Origin: Megaleporinus macrocephalus
Lineage: Eukaryota > Chordata > Actinopteri > Characiformes > Anostomidae
Length of the DNA stretch: 64,000 nt
Direction of reading: 5' to 3'
NCBI GenBank assembly: GCA_021613375.1
Contig: CM038720.1
Span: 14,415,962 to 14,479,961, forward strand
A program made the position numbers and the translations under genes. The notes below the pieces were generated by a model. The model made no database searches, was not told the origin of the DNA, and saw nothing but the letters and a program-made list of their open reading frames with translations. Position 1 is the first letter of the stretch. Each line of letters begins with the position of its first letter. This document shows positions 1 to 12,428 of this stretch, piece after piece.

Positions 1-160
1 CTAAAAGGGTGTTACGTACACTGTTAAACATTTCACTGTAAATTAACTGTAAATTCACTGTAAAAGTTATTTTACAGTGCATCTACTGTAATATATTTTA
101 AGAGTATTGTACTGTAAATTGAAATTACAGTATTTGACAGTAAAATAACTGCGCATTTAT
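1..160. repeat. ACTGTAAA-rich repeat at the window edge
   Basis: The motif ACTGTAAA and its complement TTTACAGT recur about ten times within 160 bases. This texture is typical of the ends of degenerate fish DNA transposons. The element is cut by the window edge, so its class and left end are not visible. A run of GCTAGCTAGC-like words follows at about 175-210. Confidence 0.5.
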
Positions 161-3100
161 GGTAATAACCAACTAGCCAGCCAGCTAGCTAGCTTGCTAA
201 CTAGCTAACACCGCTCAAGCTACAGTTTAAATTTAGTCACTAAATGAAACGGACCTAACTAACAACATCTTATATCTTAAAAGTTTAATAATTATACTAA
301 CAAAAGCATATCACTGCAAACGTTAGGAGATGCGATGTTAACAGCTACCTTTTTCGTGATTTTCACGGGGACAACCGCAGCTGCAGTCCAGACGTGTCAG
401 CTACAAATGGACCAGCTCGCGTCTCCTCATCTAAGAACCGATTTAGATTATCTTTCTTTATTTTACGAATGAACACAATAAACACAATACACAGTCCTGC
501 ACTGACTGAATGAGCTGAAATAATCTTAACTCAGCTGAGCCCAATAGGCTGGCTTCACCCATCGCATTTATTTTGTCACTTAAATGAGTAGAAGCAGCTT
601 GGACAGTTTAATAAAAAAGGGTTATCATTAAAAAGAAACATTAGTCTGTAATCACCAGTACAGTTTTAATGGATAGAGACTGGACTGTAAAGGGATGATG
701 GTGCATATTTCAAAAGGTTGACAGAAAATACTGTATTATTCTGATAAATTAGTTATTTGCTGTTATTGGGAAACTGATTGCATTATGGTTAATTTACATA
801 TGCTGTGTGATTATTAGACAGTATTTTACAATTATTATAAAAAAAAGCAAATCAGCAAATTTACAGCAATTCATTACAGTGTAATATTTTAGGTGCAGAT
901 TTGACACATTTTGTCCACATGTTTTGTATATAACTGGCATATAAGCACAAATACTATACATGAGCATGAAAAGAGAGGTACACAGTGAAAGCAACTACAT
1001 GGAGGCATATGTCTCAAAGACAATATTTAGTAACATAATAACATTATTTAAAATCTGAAGCCCATATGTACGTAAGTAAGATGACGCAGTGATGTTATGC
1101 GGCCGCAATTTGAGCATGCATGTTTTTTTTTCTTCGTCCTTGAACTTTCATCTTGTCTTTTTCCATCTCTTTTTCAATGGCTCCATTATTTCACTGCACC
1201 TTTTTAACCTCATGAAAGTGCACTGCGGTTCGCAGTCCTCTGTGTAGTCACAGACTGACTTTACATGATGAAACTTTAATGCAAATAATTGCATCTTGTG
1301 CCGCATTATTTACATGCAACTTGACAGTTACACAAAGCCGTTAAAAAACAAGTAAAGTTGCTTTTGACACATTTAGGTTTATCACATCTCAATCTCATGT
1401 TCTGTTATAATATGCATTTAATTTTACCATTGAGGGGAAAATGTATTGAATGTTAGCTAAATCATGATAAAAGAGTAGCCCTAAGAAGAGTAAACACTGT
1501 CACAAGCAGCGGCTTAAACAGCTGTTATTATGAGCTGGCTAGTTAACGTAGCTGTCTACAAAAACATTCGTTCTGAGAAACTAACATTTGTTGTCATGGC
1601 TCAGCAAAAATGATAAAATGAAAAACCTTGAGTCAGTTAAGGGAAGGATTTCCTTTTTATACGGTCATATAAACTATCTTAATTTTTATTTTCTTTTTAT
1701 TTTCTAAATCAGTCATTTCAAAGAATGTTGTTTGACATGATTCATAATGTTTTATGCAACTAGCTTCACAAGGAGTTGCAAGTGAGTTGCAAGTGAGAAC
1801 ATTTTATATAGTGCAGCTCATTTCATTGTGCGGTTTCTCCGTTTAAAGCCAACCCGCATGCTGCACATATTTGAAGGCGCATTTTAAGCTGCACCTGCAG
1901 TTAGTCCACAGTGTCTTTACTTATTCATTTACAGCAGAACAGCAGACCGACTTGTGCTTGTGTCACTTGCGCTGTCTGTGTCGTCCTTGTTCTGTTTCAA
2001 TACATTGAGATCTTTCACTGATTAGAGTTTCTATTGATGTCATCCATTTCACTGATATGACCTAGTCATACACAATATCACTGGTTGCACTCAGACATAG
2101 TGAGCATCCTCTGTCTATGTCTTTCTCCGCACATTCTGTTCCAGCCATCTGTGGTGCACTTATACAACAGGTTTCTACAGCTGTCTTTGAGGCTGGTATA
2201 CCTTAACCAGATGTTGCTACGTTTTCAGAACTTGTTGCCAGTGCTGTCTGTGGCATATAGACTTTTATGTAGTTTCTTATTACAAATCCTGCACTGATTC
2301 TTATTTCATATCCTGCACTGATCCAGATTTCTTAGTGTCCAAGATGTTATTGTCTATATGCAAGTGCTGTTGTGAACATGATAGGGTAATTGAATTGCAT
2401 TCACCTGTTTACCCTGTGGACTGTGGGTTAATATAAGGATTTGCAAATAAAGCAAGGAAACTCCAGGCAGCCGTTTTTCTCATGCATCTGGTTTCATGTG
2501 CAAGGTGCGGTGAAATGACAGCATGTTCAGAATACTTTAAGGAAAGCAACAACAGGCAAGACATCTGGCAAGCACATTATAAGGTACATTATAAAGTGTT
2601 ATCTTGAAGACATCTGTGTTGAATAATAAATACTATTGTTATGTAAAGAAAATCATTAAAATGAAATAGCAGTATTATTATTATCAACACTTATTATGAA
2701 TGTAAAGATTTATAATTATGCACAATGATGTGTATTTGCTCTTGCAAACGAATAAACACAAACAATTAAGCTCCTGCTGTAACATTAATAACCAGAACAT
2801 AAACCAACAAAATGTCCAATCTTCACACAATACATTTTAAACCACAAGGACTGTTACTAAATTTTCAACGCTGCTAGGGAATATGCTAACACAAGCTTAG
2901 CAGACTAATAACTTAGCTTAGCCACCCTAAACAGGTTAGATTCTGCTTTGACTCAATCCAGCATCAGTTTCTTTAGCTTCACCCACAGCAACCAGAATCT
3001 TTATGATCTAAACCTGCATGTTGGGGTGTATGAAACTGTTTCAGTCTGCCTGCTAAGCTGTTCTCTGATCATACTGAGGACATAATAATAGATCATAAAA

Positions 3101-3935
3101 CACAATTAGATAACAGCTCCACATACAAAAAATTATTAATTATCTCGAATTTGAGTCATTATCCTCAAAAGTTGCATCAGTGAAGCTTCAAATAGAGCCA
3201 CAGTTGAAACAGTGAACCTAGCGTTACCTTCTTGTGCTAACAATAAAAAGGTATAGCATGCCAAACTGCTGATACCTGCCACTAGGACAGTTCTACACAT
3301 TAGATTTAAGGGTTTATTAGATAAATGTGGAATACGAAGGTGACTCTGTTATAATTTTAAATGCCCCCATAATTTTTTTATTTAGCTGTAAACTACATCT
3401 CAAACATTAAACCAGTGCAGGCATGTTCTGTAGCTGTTCATGTTCTGTTCATTATCGTTAGAGGGTCAAACTTATTAGTGACATGCAAAACTAAACCGCT
3501 ACAGGGCACTTTTTATCCCGTCTACTGAGAGAGTCTGTGTTGTCAGTGGAACAAAAAGTTATTGGAACTGTACAGTAACACATTTTATACAAATCTCAGT
3601 CTATAAACCAAATTAGGCATCCAAGAAGAGTTAACCATTTAAAAACATTTTTTTTTAAATAGGATCCTTAAAATAAAGTGAGCAGACAGTATGTAACATG
3701 TTAACATATTCAAAGAGATTTCTTAATTATTATTATTAGCACTTAGTTGGAGAGGAGGCAGGATGCACGTGCAAAGGAGGAAAACAGTCCACAGCAGAGA
3801 TGAAATATGAAAGGCATCTATTGACTAAAATACAAATCTGAAGGAAACTATAAGGCAGACAGGTAACAAGGACACAGTTTCTTAACAAGACAAAACACCA
3901 AGCAAACACAAAGCAGACAACCAGAGATACACTCT
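161..3935. other. Non-coding, mostly unrecognised AT-rich sequence
   Basis: No coding exon is visible. Around 2390-2500 a TATAAGG-like word is followed by AATAAAG, which could be the remains of an LTR, but no termini or target duplication could be defined. Around 3750-3935 the sequence is purine-rich and repeat-like but unclassified. Confidence 0.4.
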
Positions 3936-3936
3936 A

Positions 3937-4480
3937 TAGCCAATAGTATTAGCTTGTCTGCCTTCACACGAATATGAATTTGAGTGACATCTTATTTCTA
4001 ATCCATAGGGTTTATTATGATGTCGGCCCACCCTTTGCAGCTTTAACAGCTTCAACTCTTCTGTTCTATTGGTTTGAGGTCAGGACTCTGTGCAGGCAGG
4101 TCAAGTTCTTCCAGAACAAACTGGCTCATCTAAGTCTTTATGGACCTTGCTTTATACACCGGTGCGCAGTCATGCTGGAACAGGAAGGGGCCGTCCCCAA
4201 ACTGTTCCCACAAAAATCTCTCTGTCTGCTGAAACATTGAGTTCCTTCTACTGGAACTAATATACATAATCATAATCATAACCATAATCCCCCCCTTCAA
4301 CAAGATTTACACTTGGCACAATGCTGTCAGACAAGTACCCTTCTCCTGGCAACCGCCAAACCCAGACTTGTTCATCTGATTGCCAGATGGAAAAATGTGA
4401 TTCGTCTCTCCAGAGAACACATCTCCACTGCTCTAGAGTCCAGTGACGGCGTGCTTTACACCACCTATTCTTGCCTAATC
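3937..4480 (-). mobile_element. Tc1/mariner fossil, family A (3' half of the transposase)
   Basis: The left edge carries a TIR-like start (ACTCTATAGCCAATAGTATT). The text that follows matches the antisense of a very common fish Tc1 transposase. On the - strand one can read degenerate WPAQSPDLNP-type and FLFQHDCAP-type regions and, within 4257-4480, the block HWTLEQWRCVLWRDESHF, which holds a catalytic-type Asp. Internal deletions and stops show it is dead. It switches abruptly to a different Tc1 family near 4480. Confidence 0.8.
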
Positions 4481-4583
4481 GGTGCTTGGAGTTGACCACA
4501 GTTTTTGGGTTTTTGTTTATCCACCCTCTTTTTGAGGACAGACCACAGATTTGGGATTGAGATCTGGGGGGTTTCCTGGCCAT
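4257..4583 (-). pseudogene. Chimeric Tc1-type transposase remnant
   Basis: This 108-codon open frame on the - strand joins pieces of two Tc1-like families. The N-terminal part, including the start MARKPPRSQSQ, lies in family B sequence (4481-4583). The rest, with HWTLEQWRCVLWRDESHF and VWVWRLPGEGYL, is family A. The DES block corresponds to the second part of the Tc1 catalytic core. The N-terminal DNA-binding domain and the last acidic residue are missing, so it cannot be an active transposase. The open frame across the junction is probably chance rather than a domesticated fusion. Confidence 0.6.
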
Positions 4584-4965
4584 GGACTCAAAATTTCAAT
4601 GTTTTGTTCACGAGTTCTGGCTTGTGACATGGTACTCCATCATGCTGGAAAAAGCAAGTTCCCCTGGATCGTTGTGAGAAGTTGCTCTTTGAGGATGTTT
4701 TGTTACTGCTTCTTATTCATGGCAGTGTTCTTAGGCAAAATTTTGAGCCCCACACATGAATGGTCTTAGGATGCTTCACTGTTGGCATGACACAGGACTC
4801 GTGGTGGTGCTCACCTTTTCTTCTCCGGACAATCATTTTTTCACATGTCCCAAACTGTCTGAAAGGGACTTCATCAGAAAAATAACTTTACCCCAGTCCT
4901 CTGCAATCCCTTTACTTCCTGCATGATGTCAGTCTGTCCTTGATGTTTTTCTTGTAGAGAAGTGA
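4481..4965 (-). mobile_element. Tc1/mariner fossil, family B
   Basis: The + strand holds the antisense of a second Tc1-like transposase. Recognisable words include GTTTCCTGGCCATGGAC, CTCCATCATGCTGGAAAA, ACACATGAATGGTCTTAGGA and CTTTACCCCAGTCCTC. It is collinear with a common fish Tc1 family, degenerate, and abuts family A directly, which suggests insertion of one into the other followed by deletion. Confidence 0.7.
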
Positions 4966-6543
4966 CATCATACTCAGTAGTCATTGATTAGTACGCGAAC
5001 AGTACCTGGATGATCTACTGAATTGGGAGCCATTTTGATGTATACGACTACAGCGCACTGTGCTGTCCCATAATTCAACTGGAGCTGTGGATAAATTCAA
5101 AGCAGAGGGAAAAAACAGTGGTACGTCTGCAGTGTGTATGTAGCTACTGTGGTGCACTGCCGCTACAGAAGTTAGAGCTGAATGTCCTCCTGATCCATCT
5201 TTTCTGAGCTACAGCTCAACACCGTCTGAGTACAAATACAGACAAAAACACAGATCAGTGTCGCAAAAAGTATCTAAATTTGTCAGTAAATGGGGCTTTT
5301 AAATACTAAAAACTACTCTACCACTCAAGCAGTACCTGCTGGGTCCAGTCAGGTACCTACAGACTTAGTAGGCAATTTGTACGCACCAAAAGTATATATA
5401 TATTCAGGGAACTAGCAAGAAACACCTGAAGGTAATGAGATGCCAGGGCTGTAGACACAAGGAGGCAGGGCAGGGGAGGCATGGTTGTGACAAGAGGGAA
5501 AACAAGGATGGTGTAATGATGTAGGTTACCTCTACACATTACCAAAACGACATTGGTGTATATATATTTACCTGTTTCCATTTGCCACCTTTGATCCTTA
5601 CCTTCAGGATCCCAAAAGACTTCCGGTGGCGTAGCTCATGCATTATACTTACCTGGGTGAGTCCAACCTCTGTAGAAGGGGAGGAGAGGAAGCGGGAATC
5701 AGAAAAGGAAAATGTGTGTTAATAGTTGCGTACACACTCACTATAAATCAGGGTAATGGTTATTGTTTGGGCCGATTATGCATGCCTTGTCATTGCCACA
5801 CTTAATGTTTTTTTTTGTGGTTTTTATTAATGATGCTGTTTTAACCTGTAATTAGGATTGGTATAGTCTAAGGAGGGGCCACCTGTGTATATATGCCTCC
5901 TAGAATTGGAGGAAGGGGGGTCTTTTTCCCAAAGGTGGTGACTGGCAATAAAGGGTGATGGGATAAAAGGAACTTTTGCCTTTCTGCTGTTTTTATCTGG
6001 TGCTCCAGACCATGAACCCGAAACTACCCATAGAGAGTGTCCCTTTAACTGTTTTTCGTAGTTTTGGGTGCACGCTTTATCACAGATGGAATTAGACAAA
6101 ACCAAAGACAGACACGCAGCTAGACAGGATGTGAAGCGGTGAGCACTGTAGCTTAAAATTGTGTATCTGAAATATGTGCAATAAGTGGATATGGTAAATG
6201 ATCAGGAACAAAATGACTGTGACCGTTAACAAATTACATAAACGATCCCCAAATGCATAAGGCAGAAAAAAATCAGTCATGCTCTCAATAATCATGCAGT
6301 TAATGAGGAAGGGTTTATTTTGGGTTGTATTTAGCAAATAAATACAATCTGACATGTACTGAAGCCGCACAAACATTTCTTCCTCTAACATGCACATTAA
6401 TGCGATAATGCAGCCGGAGGTGTGTTGCTTCATTTCTCTCACAGTAATATCAAAGCAGCACCTGGCATGACATCTACATTTTAAAAAGAAGGGCACATGA
6501 AATACAGAAAATTAAGCTGTACTCAAAAAATGAATGAACAGTT
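4966..6543. other. Non-coding, unclassified
   Basis: No exon or recognised repeat could be defined. Purine-rich sequence around 5400-5480 and a T-rich tract at 5809-5826 are the only visible features. The open frames here have no family-like motifs. Confidence 0.4.
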
Positions 6544-6551
6544 CTTCTTGA

Positions 6552-6946
6552 TAGGCCTGTCGTTATCATGGTCATTTAAATAATTGCGATTACAGTTTAA
6601 TTGTCCATTGCATGCAACTATTGAAGCACAAGCCAGAAGCCACATTAACTGATCTTGTATGCTGGCTATGTTTGATTAATAGCTAATACTTGATGTGTTA
6701 CTTGCTGTGTAAAGTGATACAGTACACTATTGTAGGTACACAATTAATACACCAACTATTTTCAGCACTACCCTCAGCATGTTTGACACCTCAATGATAC
6801 ATTTTACTGTTTTCTTTTATCTCAGTTTATATGCTTAGCACAGGCAGCACTTCCATCTACCATTCTGCTTGTTGCAGAAATCTTACAAATATATGAAATG
6901 TTGTATTACGATTACAAACGACTGTGCAATAATTGTGACAGCCCTT
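6552..6946. mobile_element. hAT-type MITE, 395 bp
   Basis: The ends are TAGGCCTGTC on the left and, read inward, AAGGGCTGTC on the right. They are flanked by a probable 8-bp target duplication, CTTCTTGA (6544-6551) and CTACTTGA (6947-6954), matching at 7 of 8 positions. Eight-base duplications with TAG/CAG-like ends are the hAT signature. The interior is AT-rich with no coding capacity. Confidence 0.7.
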
Positions 6947-7302
6947 CTACTTGATTGAGGATAGCATTACCTATTCCTGAGCTGAGTGAACGTCCTGCTT
7001 AGAAAAGACCTGAGAGCTAAAACATTCCTGGTTAAGTGGACATAGTTCAAAAACAGCTTTGTAACCTTAGGTGTGATCTGTCGCCGTGCTGAAATGTCTC
7101 ACCTGTCTAACATCATAGCAATTTTAAAAGTAGTTTTTACACGTTAAAGTTTGTAAGTTGTGCCCTGGTGATAACCAACATGGTATGCATCATCATCATG
7201 GTTTCCCTGCCATCCATCCTGCCTCTTCATTGTGCTCCCATGTCTCCTGCCTGATTTCATTGGATTGCAATTAGACATACCTATTACACACAGGATTATG
7301 AT

Positions 7303-7410
7303 TAGAGATGCACCAATTTGTGAATTAGGGGTTGATGCAGGTTGCCAATATTTTTAATAAGTAAATATCTGCCCATACAGATATGATTCTGATATTGTTG
7401 TGCATCCCTT
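7303..7410. mobile_element. Short MITE with TAGAGATGCAC ends
   Basis: The left end TAGAGATGCACC and right end TGTGCATCCCT form an inverted pair around about 85 bases of AT-rich sequence. This resembles hAT-derived MITEs common in fish. No convincing target duplication could be seen. Confidence 0.5.
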
Positions 7411-7499
7411 TTTACAATCACAGAGACTCTGTAATTAAATACGTAATGTTTTAAAGCATCATGTAACTCCAATATACAAAAGGAAATTGTTATTTAACT

Positions 7500-7830
7500 G
7501 TATGTCGCAAATAAGGTAATACCAATCACCCCCCAAGGTGGCAACATACCAACCCCCCCCCAAATACCGTCACCTTCATTCTCCCGTTTACCCTTTCTTA
7601 TCTCCTACTTCAACTGGAGTTACGGAGTTAGACTGAGAGAGAGATGGACTGAACCGGTAACAGACCAATGACCTAAGAAGATGTGCCCGTGTATGTAATT
7701 CTGCATGCACGTGATTAAGACTGCTTCCCGACTGCTTACAGACTGGCTGTGATTGACTGAGCTGTACCCACATTTCCTTTGTGTCAATAAACTCAAGTCT
7801 ACGCTGAAGGTCTTCATTCCTGAAGGCCTA
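7500..7830 (+). repeat. Possible degenerate LTR
   Basis: The stretch has C-rich tracts (7531-7562) and an AATAAA signal (7785-7790) followed by about 40 bases resembling an R/U5 region. This is LTR-like organisation, but no TG/CA termini with a target duplication could be fixed. It may instead be another kind of repeat. Confidence 0.25.
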
Positions 7831-8504
7831 ATTTATAACATGATAAATTCTTACATCTCAAAATAGAAAGTGCACTAGGTTATAGGACAAACCTTTAAAA
7901 CCTTTTAAAGTGCAGTCAGTATTTGTACATATTCACTGAAAACAGGTGCAGCAGGTAAGAGAAATCTTCATCCACCCACTGAGCAGTCAGGGTCAACACT
8001 GACATCAAGCTTACATTAGATATTCAAATGTCAGTTGTAAATCTAATGCTGTGTTTGAGTGGTGTCTGAAATTGAAAAATACCAACATGTAAACTCTGCT
8101 GGAACGGCTGACAAGCCCATATTTTAATAAACTGGTAAACTCAGGACATTCAGCGTGACTTTATACAGGAGTGAAAATGCTTAACTTGCAGTGAAAACAA
8201 TTAATGCACTTGAACGCTGTTGGAAGTCTGACCATCAGGACCTCCTCCTCACCCATCACCAACCAGCTCTCCTGTCCATTTGTGCCAACTGCAACACCCT
8301 TAGTTACAACACTGTGTCATCCAGATGTACCAGCATTGAGATAGGATGGGACTGTTTCAGCTCACGCCCACTTCACATAAGGACTGCCTCAGTCAGGGAC
8401 TGCCTTATTCAGAAACTGCCTCTGTCTGTGCAGCTTTTAAAGCTTTGCCATACAGATTTTAAACAGAGACTCTTTTTTTTTGGAGTTTAGTTTATTAAAC
8501 TGTA
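7831..8504. other. Non-coding, unclassified
   Basis: No exon or confident repeat is seen. The open frame around 8191-8490 has low-complexity leucine-rich content and no recognisable motif. It may belong to the same unknown repeat as 8505-8625. Confidence 0.35.
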
Positions 8505-8625
8505 AATACTGTATGACCAGAGGAGGACGGATCTCCCCTTGTGAGTTTTGGTTCCTCCCAAGGTTTCTTCCTCCAGTCTGAGGGAGTATTTCTTTGCCAC
8601 ATTCCCCTATGGCTTGCTCACTGGG
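8505..8625 (+). repeat. Fish interspersed repeat, class unknown
   Basis: The words CCAGAGGAGGACGG, CTCCCAAGGTTTCTTCCTCC and GGCTTGCTCACTGGGGGAT belong to a sequence I recognise as widely dispersed in teleost genomes. I cannot assign the class with certainty. It may be a retroelement 3' tail. Confidence 0.4.
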
Positions 8626-9049
8626 GGATATATGATGTAACTGTCTGTTTTGTTCTTTTTTTGTTTGAAAAAAACTTCTATTATATCTGTAAACTTTGTA
8701 ACACAGCGAGTGCATGTTTTCATTTCCATGTGGTGGGGTGTATGAATTAGCCCCCGAACAAATATATGTACAACCTTCTGATGTGCACCCGACTGCAGCA
8801 TAATTGCTGTGGCGTGACATAGGATGAAGAATGGCCTCCGCTAGCTTTAGCTTCTTTGCTTGTACTACCTTCTTGTAATGGTGTTTTTATTCTGGTGTTT
8901 TCAGACTTTCTATGATGACAACATGTGAACCATTAGATGCGAAAATGAGTACATCAGTTATGGTCACCGGTCATGGCTGATCAAGCGGAAAACTGGCTGA
9001 TTACGGTCACTGGAACTAAGAACCCAGATGTAGACTAAAAAGAAGGAAC

Positions 9050-9390
9050 ATACTGTCCTGGTTCCAGCCTCTCTCCACTGGCTGCGTGTACACTTAAATC
9101 CAGATCCATTTAAATTCATTTTATTAATTGTTTTTAAAGCTCTTAACAGCCTGGCTATTTCTTATATTGCTGACCTACTCTCCTTTAACTCTGGCTCAGG
9201 AACACTTAAAAACTGCCAATCAATCGCTCTCGGCTGTTCTAGGCTGTCTCGGTTACAGCTCAAGGGAGCCTTTGCACTGCCAACTGCACAACATTAAATG
9301 GACCCCATATCAGCTTTTAAATCTCAGCTCTAAACTCATCTCAGCCCTTCAGCACTCAGAGGTGTTTAAAGCCAATTACCTTGTTAGCTC
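9050..9390 (+). mobile_element. Non-LTR retrotransposon, ORF2 C-terminal fragment
   Basis: The + strand encodes, with frameshifts, the typical tail of a fish LINE ORF2: SLHWLRV (from CTCTCCACTGGCTGCGTG), an FKALN-like stretch and a degenerate segment after the SLHWLPV-type motif. The reverse transcriptase core is absent, so this is a 5'-truncated dead copy. Confidence 0.6.
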
Positions 9391-9787
9391 ATGTGTCTGG
9401 TTATACTAAACATGGCATCAAGACAGAATTTTGATGCCAGAGTTTTGATGATGTCATTGTGCCCAGAAAACAATATTAGCTGGTTATATAATGTTTTATT
9501 TCCCAGTACCACACCCCCACCTCACCCCCCCAAAATCATGAAGGAAAAGCCTTTTGATTGGCTCAGAGACCCCCCATAATACTACATTATTTCTACATCC
9601 TGGCACAGAAGGAAAGTGCACTGTGATTTCTGATTCAGGTTGACTTTATTATGTGTGGAAGAAGAAAAGTGATACCATATCAGAATCTTACTTAAGTGAA
9701 AGTTAAACTAAAGCTTGAGTGAAAGGAAAAAGGAATGTGCATATAAAACATACTTAATAATATTAAAATAAAAAGTTTGAACATAAA

Positions 9788-10107
9788 GCGGCATGGTGGT
9801 GTAGTAGTTAGCACTGTTGCCTCACTGCAAGACGATCTGGGTTGAATTCCTGGCCCGGGTTGTTCTGTGTGGAGTGTGTATGTTCTCTCCGTGCTTGAGT
9901 GGGTTTCCTCCGGGTACTCTGGTTTCCAAACACATGCATGATAGGTTGATTGGTAACTCTTAATTGCCCGTAGGTGTGAGTGAGTGAGTGTTAGCCATGT
10001 GATGGACTGGCGAACTGTCCATGGTGTACCCTGCCTTTGCCCGATGATGCTGGGATCAGCTCCCCTGTGACCCTGACTAGCGGGATTAAGTGGCAAATGA
10101 TGGATGG
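9788..10107 (+). mobile_element. tRNA-derived SINE, tail type 1
   Basis: The head contains a pol III A-box-like word (TGGTGTAGTAGTTAGC) and a degenerate B box (GGTTGAATTCC). The conserved core follows: TTCTGTGTGGAGTGTGTATG, then GTGGGTTTCCTCC. The tail reads GGACTGGCGAACTGTCCATGG and ends near GGCAAATGATGGATGG. The same tail occurs in the copy at 36548-36860. Confidence 0.75.
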
Positions 10108-10464
10108 TTTAAACATGACTTTGAAGTTTTGTCTGTGTTTAAACTTTTCCAGGGATGATAAACTAGCTTGCAAAAAATGAACATTTAATGACAGTAAAAG
10201 ACCCTCTATTTGGGTACTGCTTTTTTTTTTAATAAAACCCCCCGCATGAACCTCATGCCATTTTAAACATGCATTTTAGGCCTGTACCTTCTCATCACAG
10301 TTATAAAACAGTGTCTCTGGCATTAGCCAACTGTGTTTCAACAGCCTTCTGTAAAGTAGCCTTAAGAACATTATGAACTTTCCAGACATCTGGTTCCTAT
10401 AATCAGACCACCCCTACTAAAGAGTTTGTTTACATCTTAACTATTTAATTGCTGGGTGGGCAGT

Positions 10465-10665
10465 TGAAGCCTGAAGGTTAGGGATCTGGTCTTGTGGACA
10501 TGACTGAAATGACCTTGAGCAAGGCACCTAACCCCCAACCATGTATAGGGCTGTCCATCACTCTGGGAATGTGTGCTCCCCTAGTGTGCAAGTTCACTTG
10601 TGTAGGTATTTCACTACATGGATGGGTTAAATTTGTGCCCAAACACAAATGGCAGAATAATTCTA
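10465..10665 (+). mobile_element. SINE fragment (GAGCAAGGCACC family), 5' truncated
   Basis: It contains CCTTGAGCAAGGCACCTAAC, GGGCTGTCCATCACTC and CACTACATGGATGGGTTAAA, the body of a second SINE family. Other copies lie at 16018-16206 and 53349-53632. The tRNA-like head is missing here. Confidence 0.65.
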
Positions 10666-11924
10666 AACTTAATTATGGAGGAATTAAGAAAAAATATTAA
10701 AATCTCCTATTCCATATATAATCCTGTAGATGGTGCTGTACCTCAAAGAGGCTTTTCCCCCCTCAAAATCATAAATAGCTGATTTTCTTTTCTTTTCAGT
10801 GGGTCACTTTTGGCCATTAACTGGACCATGATGACTAAAAATCAACATATTCTGCAGTCCTACTTTATCAAATGGAAATGCTGAAATTGGTAATGACCCC
10901 AATAACAGGCCATTACGTTGCATAAGATATTAAGTTTTGTTCTGAACAGAATGCACTGTAAAAGAATAAAAAACTTTTTGCAGAAACCTCTTTCCAATAC
11001 ACAGCCCCCCATGTGGCTCTCGCTCTTGTCTAATCAAAGATTCTGTTCTGTCGCGTTGAAAGTGTTTGTGTAATACTGTACAGGGTTATTCAAGCCACAG
11101 CCAACCCACCGTGCTTCCTTCTTTAATTTCCTTTCCTGTGTATCCACATGGCCACATTTTATGTTCCCTGGGTGAGTGAGTGTGCTCTGACTATAAATGA
11201 CCCCCTTAGTGCATTATGTCGGGGACTCTGCTTTCAGCGTGTCCCCAAGCTTTCACAGGATGACTCAGGCTAATCATATAAATAATGAATTGTGCATTAG
11301 AGCCTCATTGCAAAATGAAAAACAAGAAAAGTAAGAGATACAATAGCAAAGTGATGGACATTTTTGGTGTGTTTATTTTGTGTCTGTATGCAATGAACGC
11401 AACACATAATTAGATAGAATGAAGCACATAATGACACCACTACAGAGCATGGGTGATGAAAGAATATTTTCTGAAATTATTTTTGTGGATATCGTCACTG
11501 GTGCGACTGACAGCTTTAGCTTTTTTCATATTAGCAGCGCCATGATTTTCCGGGGTCTCAGTAGTTTGGAGTTTATTTTGATTGGCCGTTTACCAAAATG
11601 AAATGCAAGCTTGGGAGCTGTTTCCTGCTTTTCCACGTGGCGTTTCCACATCTCTCCGCAGCATTAAGCCACCCCTGTGGGAGTAAGTCTAAGTGAAGTG
11701 CTTCACAAACATCGGTGTCCCTCATGGCACATATTCTAGAAGAGTAAACACACAGTGGGCCAAGTAAATCCCCACATTAAGTTCCGGCCGTAGGCTTCAG
11801 CTTTTGCAAGTATAAAATTGCATATCTCTGCACATCCTGCATCTTATCTACTACTTTTACTTTAGAAGTAGATGGTCTTGTCAAGGGCATTTAGATTGGA
11901 CTGTGTAAAAGAAGACCACCCCTC
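10666..11924. other. Intronic/intergenic, largely repeat-poor
   Basis: From about 11000 to 11800 the sequence looks unique and moderately balanced in composition, with no recognised transposon text. It could hold conserved non-coding elements, but a cross-species alignment is needed to say so. No exon is visible. Confidence 0.4.
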
Positions 11925-12290
11925 ATGTACAAACTCCATTTCTGGAAAAGTTGGAGCATTTTGTAAAATGTAATAAAAACAAGAATCTGTCATTTGTTCA
12001 TTTACTCTTTACCCTTTACTTGTCTGGCAAACGTTCAAAAAAAAGATTTCCAGTCTTTTCAGTGACCAACTTATGGTTTTTTTATATTTTGTAAATATAA
12101 ACAAATGTATAATTTGATGCCTGTGACACACTCCAAAACATTTGGAACAGAAGCACATTTACCACTGTGTTACATCACTTTCCCCTTTTAATTACACTAT
12201 TTAATGATTTCTAAACTGAGGATACTGAGGAATATTTGACAATTTGTCAAATCTCAAGCAGCTGACCAGTCTGTGGTTGTTTTTGTCTGA
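11925..12290. mobile_element. Tc1/mariner terminal fragment
   Basis: TTCTGGAAAAGTTGGAGCAT, TTTGATGCCTGTGACACACT and TTACCACTGTGTTACATCAC match the terminal region of a common fish Tc1-like element, whose ends read ATTCCAAAAAAGTTGGGACA. Only the end and subterminal part remain, with no transposase. Confidence 0.65.
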
Positions 12291-12336
12291 TTCTTACCTT
12301 CATAGACTAAACATCTACTCAAAAATGTGAGCTTGC

Positions 12337-12353
12337 CACACACACACACACAC

Positions 12354-12393
<40 letters not shown>
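12337..12393. repeat. Compound microsatellite (CA)n(TAGA)n
   Basis: About 18 bases of CA repeat run directly into about 39 bases of TAGA repeat. A short imperfect duplication containing GAATTGCATTATGAT follows at about 12394-12428. Confidence 0.95.
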
Positions 12394-12394
<1 letters not shown>

Positions 12395-12428
12395 ATTGCA
12401 TTATGATAAAGGGAATTGCATTATGATA

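Noticed and set aside
1981..2530. Possible LTR with TATAAGG and AATAAAG
   Set aside because: No TG/CA ends or target duplication could be defined, and no second copy is in the window.
6092..6496. 134-codon - strand frame
   Set aside because: No family motif, and Ile/Leu/Cys-rich composition typical of AT-rich non-coding DNA.
9692..10096. 134-codon - strand frame
   Set aside because: It is the antisense of a SINE.
12337..12393. CRISPR-like repetition
   Set aside because: It is a plain microsatellite with no spacer structure, and the genome is eukaryotic.
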